64,000 nt of DNA from Capnocytophaga sp. oral taxon 878 (GCF_002999135.1 NZ_CP027229.1:2517501-2581500), one strand, 5' to 3'; shown: positions 45,156-54,618, counted from the first letter of the stretch. The notes: generated by a model from the letters alone, not told the origin. Numbers and translations: made by a program.

Positions 45156-47312
45156 ATGAGATTATTATTGTTTTTGATGGGCTTTTGGATGGCTTTGGGA
45201 CAAGCCCAAAATGCGCCTATTACGCTTGATGCTATTTGGGGGCAAGGGGCTTTTTACCCGCAGCGTATGTATAACCTGCGTGCTTTGCAGCACTCGGCAG
45301 AGTATACTGTGTTGGAATACAATAGCGAGAAGGGTTCATACCAAATCACATTATACGATTTTGCTACTTTGAGCAAGGTGAAAGACCTATTTGTGGCTAA
45401 AGACTTCGGGATAGGAAGGATTAGTGACTATAGTTTCAGTCCTGATGAAAAGCAATTGCTTATAGCTACTAACAGGGAGAGTATTTACAGGCATTCATTT
45501 TTGGCGGATTATTATTTGTACGATATAGAGAGTAAGAAGATACAACGTATTTCGGATAAGAAAATAAGTATCCCGACGCTATCGCCAGATGGGAAAAGAC
45601 TGGTTTTTTCAAGGGAAAACAATCTCTATCTTTATGACCTTGCTACTGGCAAGGAAAGTGCGATTACCACTGATGGTAAAAAGAATGAGATTATAAATGG
45701 TACCTCGGACTGGGTATATGAAGAGGAAGCAAGTGTGGTGCGACTGTTTGATTGGAATGCGGATGGGAGCTGTTTGGCATTTGTGCGGCTTGATGAGCGC
45801 AAGGTGCCTGAGTTTTCGATGAGTATTTACGGGAATGGTTTGTATCCTACTTATAATACATTTAAGTATCCGAAGGCGGGTGAGAACAACTCGGAAGTGT
45901 CATTGCACTTGTATGATTTGAAGACAGGGAAGACGAAGGAGGTGCCTTTGGAGGCTTATTATATTCCGCGTGTGCAGTTTAGCAAGAAGGCGAATTTGCT
46001 GATGGTGCAGACTTTGAATAGGCACCAAAACCATTGGGAGGTGGTACAAGTGAATGTAGATAACTTGGAAGTGAAGCCACTTGTGACTGAGAAGAGTGAT
46101 ACGTATGTGGAAATTAATGATAACTTACATTTTTTGGCAGATAATAGTTTTGTGTATCAGTCGGAAAAGGATGGTTATAATCATTTGTACCACTATACGG
46201 CTCAGGGGAAGGTGCAGCCTTTGACCCGAGGAGCTTGGGAGGTGACAAACTTTTATGGTTATGATGTTAAGACGAAGCAACTGTTTTACCAATCGACAGA
46301 GAAGGGGAGTATTAATAGGGCTATTTATGCGATAGGGCTTAATGGGAAGAATAAGCGGTTACTATCGGCAGAGATAGGGACTAATAACGCTACTTTTAGT
46401 GGGGATTTTAGTTATTATATTTTGGCATATTCTAGTATTACGACCCCTCCGCGTTATGCTTTGTACCAAACTAAGACAGGTAGTGAGGTGAAAGAAATAC
46501 TAAATAACAAGCAGTATTTGGAGTATTTGCAGTATTATAAGTTGGCTAACAAGGAGTTTTTTGAGATAAAGACAGGGCAAGGGACTTTAAATGCTTATAT
46601 GCTGAAGCCGAAGGATTTTGATGCTACTAAGAAATACCCTGTACTTATGTATCAGTATTCGGGTCCTGGTTCACAACAAGTAGCCAATCATTGGTGGGAT
46701 ATGAATGATTTTTGGCATAGTATGCTTACTGAAAAAGGCTATATAGTGGTGTGTGTAGATGGCAGAGGTACGGGCTTTAAAGGAGCGGAGTTTAAGAAAT
46801 GTACTTATTTGGAACTTGGCAAGAAAGAAGTGCAAGACCAAGCTGAAGCTGCAAAAATAATAGGCAATTATCCTTATGTGGATAAGAATAGGATAGGGAT
46901 ATGGGGATGGAGTTTTGGAGGATTTATGGCGAGCAACTGCTTGTTCCAACAATCGGATGTATTTAAAATGGCCATAGCAGTAGCACCTGTTACGAATTGG
47001 CGTTTTTATGACACTGTATATACGGAACGGTTTATGCGCACTCCGCAAGAGAATTCGCAGGGGTATGATGATAACTCCCCTATAACACACGCTGCGAAAC
47101 TGAAAGGTAAGTATTTGCTTATTCACGGTACGGCAGATGATAATGTACACGTACAGAATGCTATGGTACTTATAGATGCCTTGGTGAGCTATCGTAAGGA
47201 TTTTAATTGGCTTATTTATCCGGATAAAGACCATGGTATTTATGACAATACAGGTAGTACACGCTGGCAGTTATACTTAAAGATGACGGAATTTATAGAA
47301 CAGAATTTGTAA
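45156..47312 (+). CDS. Dipeptidyl peptidase IV (family S9B)
   Basis: A 718-residue exported serine peptidase that removes X-Pro or X-Ala dipeptides from peptide N-termini. Signal peptide MRLLLFLMGFWMALGQAQ. The eight-blade propeller includes DWVYEEE, whose glutamates hold the substrate amino group. The C-terminal alpha/beta hydrolase domain has Ser586 (GWSFGG, usually GWSYGG), Asp661 (GTADDNVH) and His693 (DKDHGIYD). Length and order are normal. A di-/tripeptide transporter gene starts 32 nt downstream, a clear functional pairing. Confidence 0.93.
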   Translation: MRLLLFLMGFWMALGQAQNAPITLDAIWGQGAFYPQRMYNLRALQHSAEYTVLEYNSEKGSYQITLYDFATLSKVKDLFVAKDFGIGRISDYSFSPDEKQLLIATNRESIYRHSFLADYYLYDIESKKIQRISDKKISIPTLSPDGKRLVFSRENNLYLYDLATGKESAITTDGKKNEIINGTSDWVYEEEASVVRLFDWNADGSCLAFVRLDERKVPEFSMSIYGNGLYPTYNTFKYPKAGENNSEVSLHLYDLKTGKTKEVPLEAYYIPRVQFSKKANLLMVQTLNRHQNHWEVVQVNVDNLEVKPLVTEKSDTYVEINDNLHFLADNSFVYQSEKDGYNHLYHYTAQGKVQPLTRGAWEVTNFYGYDVKTKQLFYQSTEKGSINRAIYAIGLNGKNKRLLSAEIGTNNATFSGDFSYYILAYSSITTPPRYALYQTKTGSEVKEILNNKQYLEYLQYYKLANKEFFEIKTGQGTLNAYMLKPKDFDATKKYPVLMYQYSGPGSQQVANHWWDMNDFWHSMLTEKGYIVVCVDGRGTGFKGAEFKKCTYLELGKKEVQDQAEAAKIIGNYPYVDKNRIGIWGWSFGGFMASNCLFQQSDVFKMAIAVAPVTNWRFYDTVYTERFMRTPQENSQGYDDNSPITHAAKLKGKYLLIHGTADDNVHVQNAMVLIDALVSYRKDFNWLIYPDKDHGIYDNTGSTRWQLYLKMTEFIEQNL

Positions 47313-47343
47313 ACAAACTTTTAAATTATTATATTACGAACAA

Positions 47344-48747
47344 ATGGATACAAACGTAGAAAATGTGAAAAAGAAGCACCCTAAGGGGCTTTATCTTGTG
47401 TTTTTAACAGGGATGTGGGAGCGTTTTAGCTACTATGGTATGCGTGGTATTTTGATGTTATACCTTACCAAGACGTGGTTAGAAGGCGGGTTGGCTTTTG
47501 ATGAAAAAACAGCGTCGCTTATTTATGGTTTTGCGACAGGGCTTACTTACTTCACCCCTCTTATTGGAGGTTGGATAGCAGACAACTTCTTAGGGCAGCG
47601 TAAAGCGGTGTTATTAGGTGGTTTTATTATGTTTTTAGGAGAGGCAGTGCTATTTGCATGGACAACCCACGCAGGGCTTTATTTAGGACTTTTCCTACTG
47701 ATTATTGGTAATGGCTTTTTCAAACCTAATATTTCGGCACTTGTAGGGGGGCTGTATGAGACAGGCGATAAGCGCTTGGACTCGGCTTTTTCTATCTTCT
47801 ATATGGGTATCAACCTTGGGGCGTTTTTAGCGCCATTACTAACAGGATTGCTTACAGATAATATTTTTGCTAAAACGGCTATTGATATGAACACTGGTGA
47901 GGTGGCAATGTCATTTGGTTACAAATTTGGTTTTGGAGCAGCAGCTATAGGGATGCTTGTGAGTGAGTTGATATTTATTTTCTTTGCTCAGAAATACTTA
48001 GGAGACCTTGGCAAAAAACCTCAAGGAGGTAAGAAAAATGCTGTAGAATTAAATGAGGCAGAAGCAAACAAGCCACTTACTAAAGAAGAGAAAGAACGTA
48101 TAGCAGTTATCTTTATTTACTTCTTCTTTGCTATCTTCTTCTTTGCAGGTTTTGAGCAAGCAGGATCATCGCTAACCTTGTATACAGATAGGTACATTGA
48201 TAGAAATGTTATGGGCTTTGAAATTCCAACAGCTTGGTTCCAATCGGTAAACCCATTGTTTATTGTACTTTTGGCACCAGTATTTGCTTCATTATGGAAT
48301 ACAAAGTTTGGACAACGCCTGACAACACCTTTCAAGATGGGAGCAGGTATGGTGCTTTTGGGTATAGGTTTCTTCTTTATGATAGGAGCTGTGTATGAAC
48401 GAGGAGGAGCCATAGGATCAGATCCTGAAGATGTGGCTATAAAAGCGAGTTTGGCATGGTTGGTGCTTACTTACTTAACACATACAGTGGGAGAGCTATG
48501 TTTGTCGCCAGTAGGATTATCAATTGTGACTAAATTATCGCCTCCACGTTTGGCAGGTATCTTAATGGGAGTTTGGATGATGGCAGCTTTCTTTGCTAAT
48601 GCAGCTGGAGGAGTTATTGCTTCATTTGTAAAAGAACACGGAGCAAGTGTTATATTCACTTCAATATCTGTTTTTGTCATCCTTTGTGGTTTAGGTATGA
48701 TACTACTTAATAAGAAACTACAACAAATGATGCACGGAGTTAAATAA
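47344..48747 (+). CDS. POT-family proton-coupled di-/tripeptide transporter
   Basis: A 467-residue major-facilitator protein of the proton-dependent oligopeptide transporter family. The diagnostic GMWERFSYYGMRGIL motif (ExxERFxYYG) is in helix 1, FATGLTYFTPLIGGWIAD in the helix 2-3 region, and FYMGINLGAF and HTVGELCLSPVGLS follow later. The central loop (about 220-255) is charged. It imports the dipeptides released by the DPP IV encoded just upstream. It is followed by an inverted repeat and aspA. Confidence 0.92.
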   Translation: MDTNVENVKKKHPKGLYLVFLTGMWERFSYYGMRGILMLYLTKTWLEGGLAFDEKTASLIYGFATGLTYFTPLIGGWIADNFLGQRKAVLLGGFIMFLGEAVLFAWTTHAGLYLGLFLLIIGNGFFKPNISALVGGLYETGDKRLDSAFSIFYMGINLGAFLAPLLTGLLTDNIFAKTAIDMNTGEVAMSFGYKFGFGAAAIGMLVSELIFIFFAQKYLGDLGKKPQGGKKNAVELNEAEANKPLTKEEKERIAVIFIYFFFAIFFFAGFEQAGSSLTLYTDRYIDRNVMGFEIPTAWFQSVNPLFIVLLAPVFASLWNTKFGQRLTTPFKMGAGMVLLGIGFFFMIGAVYERGGAIGSDPEDVAIKASLAWLVLTYLTHTVGELCLSPVGLSIVTKLSPPRLAGILMGVWMMAAFFANAAGGVIASFVKEHGASVIFTSISVFVILCGLGMILLNKKLQQMMHGVK

Positions 48748-48753
48748 TTAGTA

Positions 48754-48790
48754 AATTAGCCAATTTGTAGAGTTTGCAAATTGGCTAATT
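48754..48790. repeat. 14-bp perfect inverted repeat between the peptide transporter and aspA
   Basis: AATTAGCCAATTTG (48754-48767) pairs with CAAATTGGCTAATT (48777-48790) around a 9-nt loop. There is no T-run, so it is an attenuator, operator or stability element rather than a standard terminator. The loop region (TAGAGTTTG) is close to, but not a proper match for, a -7 box. Confidence 0.75.
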
Positions 48791-48814
48791 ACATATTAAT
48801 TAAAAATAAAAAAT

Positions 48815-50200
48815 ATGACAAAGTTTAGAACAGAATCAGACCTTATCGGTGAATTACAAGTGCCCGCCGATACTTATTATGGCGTACAAACACAACGCGC
48901 TATAGATAATTTTCGTATTACAGGCACTAAGATGGGTGATTATCCTGAGTTTGTAAAAGCCATAGCTTATGTGAAACTAGCTGCGGCACAAACAAACAAT
49001 GCTTTGGGGTTGTTACCTAATGAGTTGCTAAAACCCATCTCGGAGGCTTGCCACGAGGTGATTAGCGGGAAGTATGATAATCAGTTTCCAGTGGATATGA
49101 TTCAAGGAGGTGCAGGAACTTCAGTAAATATGAATGCCAATGAGGTGATTGCTAACCGCGCTTTAGAGCTTATGGGACATCAAAAAGGGGAATACCAATA
49201 CTGCTCACCTAATGATCATGTGAACCAATCACAATCAACCAACGATGCTTATCCTACAACAGTAAAGCTCGCTGTGATTAAGATGAACCAAAGCCTAATT
49301 GAGAAACTACGTCTTCTTATTGAGGCTTTCCGCAATAAAGGCAAAGAGTTTGCTGATGCTATAAAAATGGGACGCACTCAGTTACAAGATGCTGTTCCTA
49401 TGACCTTAGGACAAGAGTTTGAAGCGTTTGCTGCCAACTTAGAAGAAGAAATAGCACGCCTACAAAACAATGCTAATCTCTTTTTAGAGATTAATATGGG
49501 AGGCACTGCTATTGGTACAGGCTTAAACGCTCCTAAAGGCTATGCAAAGCTATGTGCTGAGAATTTAGCTAAGATTACAGGTGAGGCATTTGTAACTGCT
49601 GCTAATCTAGTAGAAGCTACTCCTGATACAGGTTCATACGTAATTTATTCATCAGCCCTAAAACGTATGGCAGTGAAACTTTCTAAAATCTGTAATGATT
49701 TACGCTTGTTATCATCAGGGCCTCGTGCAGGGCTTAATGAAATTAATTTGCCCGCAATGCAACCAGGTTCATCTATTATGCCAGGTAAGGTAAATCCTGT
49801 TATTCCTGAGGTAGTAAACCAAGTGTGCTTTAAAGTATTTGGTAATGATCTTACTGTTACTTTTGCTGCCGAAGCAGGTCAGTTACAGCTAAATGTAATG
49901 GAACCTGTGTTATGCCAATGTATTATTGAATCTATTGTATTCTTAGAACGCGCTATTGATACCCTCCGTACCAAGTGTGTAGAAGGCATCACAGCCAATC
50001 GTGAGGTAATGCTTAATATGGTGAAAAATAGTATAGGTATTGTAACAGCCCTTAACCCGCATATCGGATACAAGAACAGTACTAAAATAGCTAAAGAAGC
50101 TTTGCAAACCGGTAAGTCAGTATATGATTTAGTATTAGAGCATCAATTATTATCTAAAGAGCAGTTAGACACTATTTTAGACCCTAAAAATATGCTATAA
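48815..50200 (+). CDS. aspA: Aspartate ammonia-lyase
   Basis: A 461-residue member of the aspartase/fumarase superfamily that converts aspartate to fumarate and ammonia. The signature loop [20 protein letters not shown] is of the aspartase kind (fumarases have NPTQCEA after NP), and [13 protein letters not shown] supports this. Other superfamily motifs: [44 protein letters not shown]. It fits the preceding peptidase and peptide transporter, feeding amino-acid nitrogen and carbon into fumarate respiration. The next gene overlaps its stop as TAATG. Confidence 0.93.
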   Translation: MTKFRTESDLIGELQVPADTYYGVQTQRAIDNFRITGTKMGDYPEFVKAIAYVKLAAAQTNNALGLLPNELLKPISEACHEVISGKYDNQFPVDMIQGGAGTSVNMNANEVIANRALELMGHQKGEYQYCSPNDHVNQSQSTNDAYPTTVKLAVIKMNQSLIEKLRLLIEAFRNKGKEFADAIKMGRTQLQDAVPMTLGQEFEAFAANLEEEIARLQNNANLFLEINMGGTAIGTGLNAPKGYAKLCAENLAKITGEAFVTAANLVEATPDTGSYVIYSSALKRMAVKLSKICNDLRLLSSGPRAGLNEINLPAMQPGSSIMPGKVNPVIPEVVNQVCFKVFGNDLTVTFAAEAGQLQLNVMEPVLCQCIIESIVFLERAIDTLRTKCVEGITANREVMLNMVKNSIGIVTALNPHIGYKNSTKIAKEALQTGKSVYDLVLEHQLLSKEQLDTILDPKNML

Positions 50201-50916
50201 TGTTAAGAGTTAATTCTATCAGAGCTAAAGAAGCAATTAATGCCCTTTGGGTTACCTTTGCTTTTCAATTTATACTTATCTTTGGTGATATATATCAGCT
50301 TTCTATTATTAGTGAAATAGAAGCTGTAGCACAAGCGGGAGGTAATGTATATGAACTCCAAGAAAAAGCAGATACCTCTGATACTATAAACACAATTGTT
50401 GCTATTATCAATGCCGTAATTGCCATTATTACAGGTATTCTGTTTATCAGGTGGTTCCGCAGGGCATATTATAACCTGCACTTGATAAAAAATCCTCTCA
50501 ATTATACTGAAGGGTGGGCAGCAGGAGGTTGGTTTATACCTATTATGAGTTTTTTTATCCCATTTAGCATAATGAAAGAACTCTTTACCGAAACACGCCT
50601 TTTTTTTATTCTTAAGAACAGAAAGATTGATAATCTTTCTGATAATATACTACCTATATGGTGGTCACTCTTTATTTTAGGGAGTGTTATCCACTATATC
50701 GCATTTAGAATCTCCCTTTCGGCTAATGATATAGACGATTTTTACAACATAGGTATCGCAAGTGTAATTGCTGAAGCTATCAAGATATTTGCCGCCTATT
50801 TTGCTATTTTAATCGTTAAAAAATACGCCGATGCCGAGAGAGTCTTGTATGAGATAACCCTCCCAATAACTGATTCAAAAAACATTTTTGAAACATCAAA
50901 AGTTATAACCCAATGA
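50200..50916 (+). CDS. DUF4328 membrane protein
   Basis: A 238-residue integral membrane protein of the DUF4328 type: the segment FIRWFRRAYYNLHLIKNP, EGWAAGGWFIPIMSFFIPFS, MKELFTETR carries the family's aromatic-rich signature, surrounded by five or so hydrophobic helices. The start shares an A with the aspA stop (TAATG) and its end overlaps galE by 4 nt (ATGA), so the three genes are translationally coupled. Function unknown. Confidence 0.8.
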   Translation: MLRVNSIRAKEAINALWVTFAFQFILIFGDIYQLSIISEIEAVAQAGGNVYELQEKADTSDTINTIVAIINAVIAIITGILFIRWFRRAYYNLHLIKNPLNYTEGWAAGGWFIPIMSFFIPFSIMKELFTETRLFFILKNRKIDNLSDNILPIWWSLFILGSVIHYIAFRISLSANDIDDFYNIGIASVIAEAIKIFAAYFAILIVKKYADAERVLYEITLPITDSKNIFETSKVITQ

Positions 50917-51935
50917 AAAAAATAGTAGTAACCGGTGGCTTAGGCTTTATTGGCTCACACACCGTTGTTGAATTACAAAATGCAGGCTTTGATGTGGTTA
51001 TTATTGATAACCTTTCCAATGCCCAAGAAAATGTAAAAGAACATATCGCTAAAATCACAGGTAAAGCACCCGCGTTTGAGAAGTTCGACCTTCGTGATAA
51101 AGCCGATGTACAAGACTTCTTCAAACGCCATCACGATGTGCAAGGCGTAATTCACTTCGCCGCCTCCAAAGCAGTAGGCGAAAGCGTCGAAAAACCCTTG
51201 CTCTATTATGAAAATAACCTCACAAGCTTAGTATACCTCCTACAAGAGCTCAGTAAGCTCCCCAAAGCTCACTTTATCTTCAGTTCTTCCTGTACCGTAT
51301 ATGGGCAAGCCGATGAGTTGCCTATTACCGAAAACGCTCCAGTGAAAAAAGCCGAGTCTCCTTACGGTAATACCAAGCAAATTTGCGAAGAAATTATTAG
51401 CGATACCTGCAAAGTAACCCCTCACCTACACGCCATTGCCTTGCGCTACTTCAATCCAATAGGAGCGCATCCATCAGCCGAAATAGGTGAATTACCTTTA
51501 GGAGTACCCCAAAACTTAGTGCCTTTTATCACCCAAACAGCCATCGGCCTACGTGAAAAGCTCTCTGTTTTTGGCGACGACTACCCTACCCCCGATGGCA
51601 CTTGTATCCGCGACTATATCCACGTAGTCGATTTAGCAAAAGCACACGTAATAGCCCTACAACGCCTCTTAGATGGTAAGGACACCCAAAACTACGAGGT
51701 ATTCAATGTAGGTACCGGCAAAGGAAGCACCGTGTTAGAAGTAATTCAAAGCTTTGAACGTGTCTCTGGCAAAATGCTTAACTACCAAATAGTAGGCCGC
51801 CGTGCAGGTGATATTATAGCCGCTTATGCCAATACCGATAAAGCCAATAATGTACTTGGATGGAAAGCCCAAAGTTCTTTGGATGAAGCAATGCTCTCAG
51901 CTTGGAAATGGGAACAAAAAGTACGAAACAAATAG
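50913..51935 (+). CDS. galE: UDP-glucose 4-epimerase
   Basis: A 340-residue extended short-chain dehydrogenase that interconverts UDP-glucose and UDP-galactose. The NAD motif is TGGLGFIGSH (residues 7-16); the catalytic Ser/Tyr/Lys are in SSSCTVYG and SPYGNTK. The substrate region has LRYFNPIGAHPSAEIGE, and DGTCIRDYIHVVDLA is typical of GalE. Length is normal. It starts within the stop of the DUF4328 gene (4-nt overlap) and ends at a terminator. Confidence 0.93.
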   Translation: MKKIVVTGGLGFIGSHTVVELQNAGFDVVIIDNLSNAQENVKEHIAKITGKAPAFEKFDLRDKADVQDFFKRHHDVQGVIHFAASKAVGESVEKPLLYYENNLTSLVYLLQELSKLPKAHFIFSSSCTVYGQADELPITENAPVKKAESPYGNTKQICEEIISDTCKVTPHLHAIALRYFNPIGAHPSAEIGELPLGVPQNLVPFITQTAIGLREKLSVFGDDYPTPDGTCIRDYIHVVDLAKAHVIALQRLLDGKDTQNYEVFNVGTGKGSTVLEVIQSFERVSGKMLNYQIVGRRAGDIIAAYANTDKANNVLGWKAQSSLDEAMLSAWKWEQKVRNK

Positions 51936-51973
51936 CAAAATAAAAACAAATAACCTAATTAATTTTGCAAAAC

Positions 51974-52016
51974 AAAAATCTCCTTGCACACTACCGCAAG
52001 GAGATTTTTTCTTTTT
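51974..52016 (+). terminator. Terminator after galE
   Basis: A 14-bp perfect stem (AAAAATCTCCTTGC with GCAAGGAGATTTTT), an 8-nt loop and a T-rich tail. Confidence 0.9.
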
Positions 52017-52179
52017 AATAACCATTTTTCTACCAAAATCCTCACCTACCACCCCGCACCATTCACCACCCTTTTATTTACTCCAAAGCATCAGCCCACC
52101 CTGTCAGCACCCACATCTAAGCACCCCCCAACAACAGAAAACTCTTAACAAACGACAGCCATAACTAAGTATATCGCAA

Positions 52180-52290
52180 ATTATAAACGAAAGATAGTTA
52201 TCTCCTTATAGTAGCTTACTCCACCATAAGTTTGAACGAACGAATAACGAAGGATAAACGAACTATAAACGAAGGATAGTTGGAACACTC
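52180..52290 (+). repeat. Short dispersed repeat, copy E7
   Basis: The core is at about 52233-52281: GAACGAACGAATAACGAAGG, ATAAACGAACTATAAACG, AAGGATAGTTGG. A partial half-unit (ATAAACGAAAGATAGTTA) lies at 52183-52201. The preceding 52020-52140 is pyrimidine-rich on +, like the arm of the long elements. It lies between the convergent galE and 52438-54099 genes. Confidence 0.85.
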
Positions 52291-52361
52291 TCACAACTCA
52301 CTATATCCCAAAAAATAAACAAATCATCCTCTTTCCTTCTTATCTCCTACATTATTCCAAA

Positions 52362-52394
52362 AAAATAAGGCTAAGTCCACCAACGGACTCAGCC
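52362..52394 (-). terminator. Terminator of the 52438-54099 gene
   Basis: A 10-bp stem (minus strand GGCTGAGTCC with GGACTTAGCC, one G-U pair), a 6-nt loop, then TTATTTTTTT. Confidence 0.8.
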
Positions 52395-52437
52395 CTAAAA
52401 ATATACTTTGCAGTAAGTTTTAAGCAAATACTTCTTT

Positions 52438-54099
52438 TTATTTTTCAAACACCTGCTCCAAAATCTTCTTTGTAATCAAGTAAGTAGGTTTTACCCCAGT
52501 GGTACCCAATCCCCCCGAAGCAAGCGTACTACCCGTTTCCAAAGGATTGTCCGATGCATAATAAGCATAACGCACCTTCACATCCTCCCGAATGCTCTTC
52601 CGTATTTTCGATGCCGATTGAATAGCTTTTTGGTAATGAGCACCCTCCATCTCCAATCCCACAGCATTCCAAGTCGAGTGCAGGAAGAATTTTAAAATAT
52701 CCTTATTCTGCAATGAAGTACCCAATACCGTAATCATCGAGCCCTCAAACACCTTTAATCCATTCCCCTCAAAGTCAGCCTTAGCAAATTCATTATGAAA
52801 CGGATAGTTATCTGCCGTACCCTCAAAGATATGCGCAGTAGGAATCATTAAATCACCCTTATCACCTTCCAATATGCCCGCCTTACCCATTATAGATAAT
52901 GAAAACACATTCATAAAGTACGTTTCACCTCCTTTGTGATAAGGTTTTAATAATTCATCAATCGTCTCATAAGCCTGCTCCCCAAAAGCGTAATCCATCA
53001 CAAAAAGCACAGGCTTCTGTTCATCTTCCAGTCCCTCCAACGAGTAAGGAGTACCACTAAAGTCCATTTTAGCAGTGTCAAACAGCTGTACATCTATATT
53101 AGTCCCCGAAGTATCATCTACCGAAATCATTCCGTGTTCGTGTGCATACTCTTTAATCTTTTTGCGCAATCCCTCACTTTCGTGCATACTTAGCAACTCA
53201 TAAAGCTCAATATCAGTCTCAGCTGTCACTTCATTAGCAAGCGCTTTACGTGCAAAAAAAGTATTCATTACACTGTGCATATTCGCACTAATAATATGTA
53301 ATGGGCGATGTAGCAATCCATTTTTTAACAGAATATGCTTTAAATGCTCTGCCCATATCTCACCATGTAGGTGATGACCCAAACGCTCGCGTAGCACAGT
53401 GCTAAAAGTAATAGTACGTTTGTCATCATTCAGGCGCTCGTTTAAGGCTAATTTGCCTAACCAATACACAATATGAATAAAGCGGTCGGGTAGGGTAGAG
53501 GTAGCAAGCGCTTTATGAGCTTCCAATACCTCCTCAAAAGTACGCCCTAATAAGTTACCTATATGTATGAATGAAGCTTCACGTTCAGCCAAAGTCAGTT
53601 TGTTTTTAGCTACAGCAGCTTCCAATTTTTCCCAGTCGTGTGATATTTTATTATCTTCCAAAAGGGTACGATTTGCTATTTTGTGCGATTCAACAAAAAG
53701 GAATGTAAGATGTGTAAGCACATCATATATATCCGATCTCCCACGGGTAATTTCAATGTTCATTTGCTGCTCATCAATACGATAGCAGTTTCTACGTCTT
53801 TTGGGCGGAATAATAGGCTTAAAATGCGATTTCCGATACCCTTCATCTGCAATAAGGTTGATGTACTTACATTGTTCAATACCCTCTGGCAAACGGTCAA
53901 GAACATAAATAAGCCCGTTTAGTTCTGTTTTACTTTCAGCTATTGAGCCGTATATCTCAGGGCGCAGTACTAATAGTGATTCGCGCAAAGCCTCCCCCGA
54001 TACCCCCATAGGCTTATAAAAGCCCCTTGTGAACAAGTGCCTCATTGTTACATACATACGCTCTATCGCGTTAGTCGATTCTTGTGCTCTACTCTTCAT
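52438..54099 (-). CDS. Uncharacterised Bacteroidota protein with nucleoside-phosphorylase-like C-terminus (DUF6909-like)
   Basis: A 553-residue cytoplasmic protein. The frame is open further upstream (to 54210), but the ATG at 54099 (MKSRAQESTNAIERMYVTMR) gives a sensible N-terminus and an 11-nt overlap with recX. The N-terminal half is helical (ALRESLLVLRPEIYGSIAES, DRLPEGIEQCKYINLIADEG). The C-terminal ~220 residues contain VMDYAFGEQAYE, GDLMIPTAHIFEGTADNYP, EGSMITVLGTSLQNK and AVGLEMEGAHYQKAI; the last two resemble the ribose- and base-binding elements of nucleoside phosphorylases (LEMEGA is the typical VDMEGA element). I believe it belongs to a Bacteroidota-only family (DUF6909); enzyme activity is inference. 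Confidence 0.75.
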   Translation of the reverse strand: MKSRAQESTNAIERMYVTMRHLFTRGFYKPMGVSGEALRESLLVLRPEIYGSIAESKTELNGLIYVLDRLPEGIEQCKYINLIADEGYRKSHFKPIIPPKRRRNCYRIDEQQMNIEITRGRSDIYDVLTHLTFLFVESHKIANRTLLEDNKISHDWEKLEAAVAKNKLTLAEREASFIHIGNLLGRTFEEVLEAHKALATSTLPDRFIHIVYWLGKLALNERLNDDKRTITFSTVLRERLGHHLHGEIWAEHLKHILLKNGLLHRPLHIISANMHSVMNTFFARKALANEVTAETDIELYELLSMHESEGLRKKIKEYAHEHGMISVDDTSGTNIDVQLFDTAKMDFSGTPYSLEGLEDEQKPVLFVMDYAFGEQAYETIDELLKPYHKGGETYFMNVFSLSIMGKAGILEGDKGDLMIPTAHIFEGTADNYPFHNEFAKADFEGNGLKVFEGSMITVLGTSLQNKDILKFFLHSTWNAVGLEMEGAHYQKAIQSASKIRKSIREDVKVRYAYYASDNPLETGSTLASGGLGTTGVKPTYLITKKILEQVFEK

Positions 54100-54571
54100 A
54101 CAATTCATTAATTTTTTCGTAAACAAGGTCTGGCTCCCATCCTCTATATAGTAAGTAATTAGCCAGTTTAGCTTTAGCTTTATAATGATTACTCTCTTTG
54201 ATAGTTGCAAATTTCTTTTCAGCTATCATTTCAAAAGTATCTATATACTCATTTTCGTCTATTTCTTCCAGTCCCGCTTCAATTACATACCCCGATAGTC
54301 CACGGGCTTTCAGTTCGCGTTCTATACGCACTTTACCCCATTTTTTTATCCGGAACTTCCCTCTAGCATAGCTACGGGCAAAACGTTCTTCATTTAAAAA
54401 GTCATTTTTAATAAGATGGACTATTATGTCATCAATAGCCAGCGGTATCATTCCCATAGAGTACAGTTTCTGTCGCACTTCACGATGGCAACGCTCTTGA
54501 TACGCGCAATAGGCTTCCAGCTTCTGTTTTGCTTCAGCTACTGTATAGGTTTTTATAGCTTTCTCTTCCAT
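54089..54571 (-). CDS. recX: Regulatory protein RecX
   Basis: A 160-residue RecX protein, which modulates RecA filaments. Helical three-repeat pattern: AKQKLEAYCAYQERCHREVR, NDFLNEERFARSYARGKFRIKKWGKVRIERELKARGLS and AKAKLANYLLYRGWEPDLVYEKINELY. The central NEERFARSYARGK...WG...I..EL is the family signature. Length is typical. Its 3' end overlaps the next gene by 11 nt. Its ATG lies only a few bases after the U-tract of the upstream terminator (54577-54618), so expression may depend on read-through or a weak local promoter. No recA is in the window. Confidence 0.92.
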   Translation of the reverse strand: MEEKAIKTYTVAEAKQKLEAYCAYQERCHREVRQKLYSMGMIPLAIDDIIVHLIKNDFLNEERFARSYARGKFRIKKWGKVRIERELKARGLSGYVIEAGLEEIDENEYIDTFEMIAEKKFATIKESNHYKAKAKLANYLLYRGWEPDLVYEKINELYEE

Positions 54572-54576
54572 AAAAT

Positions 54577-54618
54577 AATAAAAAGGGGCTACTCAAGATG
54601 TATTGAGTAACCCCTTTT
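54577..54618 (-). terminator. Terminator between the roadblock-like gene and recX
   Basis: A 16-bp stem (minus strand AAAAGGGGTTACTCAA with TTGAGTAGCCCCTTTT, one U-G pair), a 6-nt loop and TTTTTATTATTTT running into the recX start codon. The G-U pair becomes a mismatch on +, so the minus strand is the intended orientation. Confidence 0.85.

Noticed and set aside
46671..47234. 187-residue minus-strand frame inside the DPP IV gene
   Set aside because: Lies opposite the catalytic domain of DPP IV, whose Ser/Asp/His motifs are intact; composition is not protein-like.
48815..50200. Fumarase (fumC) as identity
   Set aside because: The signature loop continues as [11 protein letters not shown] and [13 protein letters not shown], which is the aspartase pattern.
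54100..54210. 37-residue upstream extension of the 52438-54099 protein
   Set aside because: It would overlap recX by 122 nt and is a hydrophobic antiframe of recX; the ATG at 54099 gives a normal short overlap.
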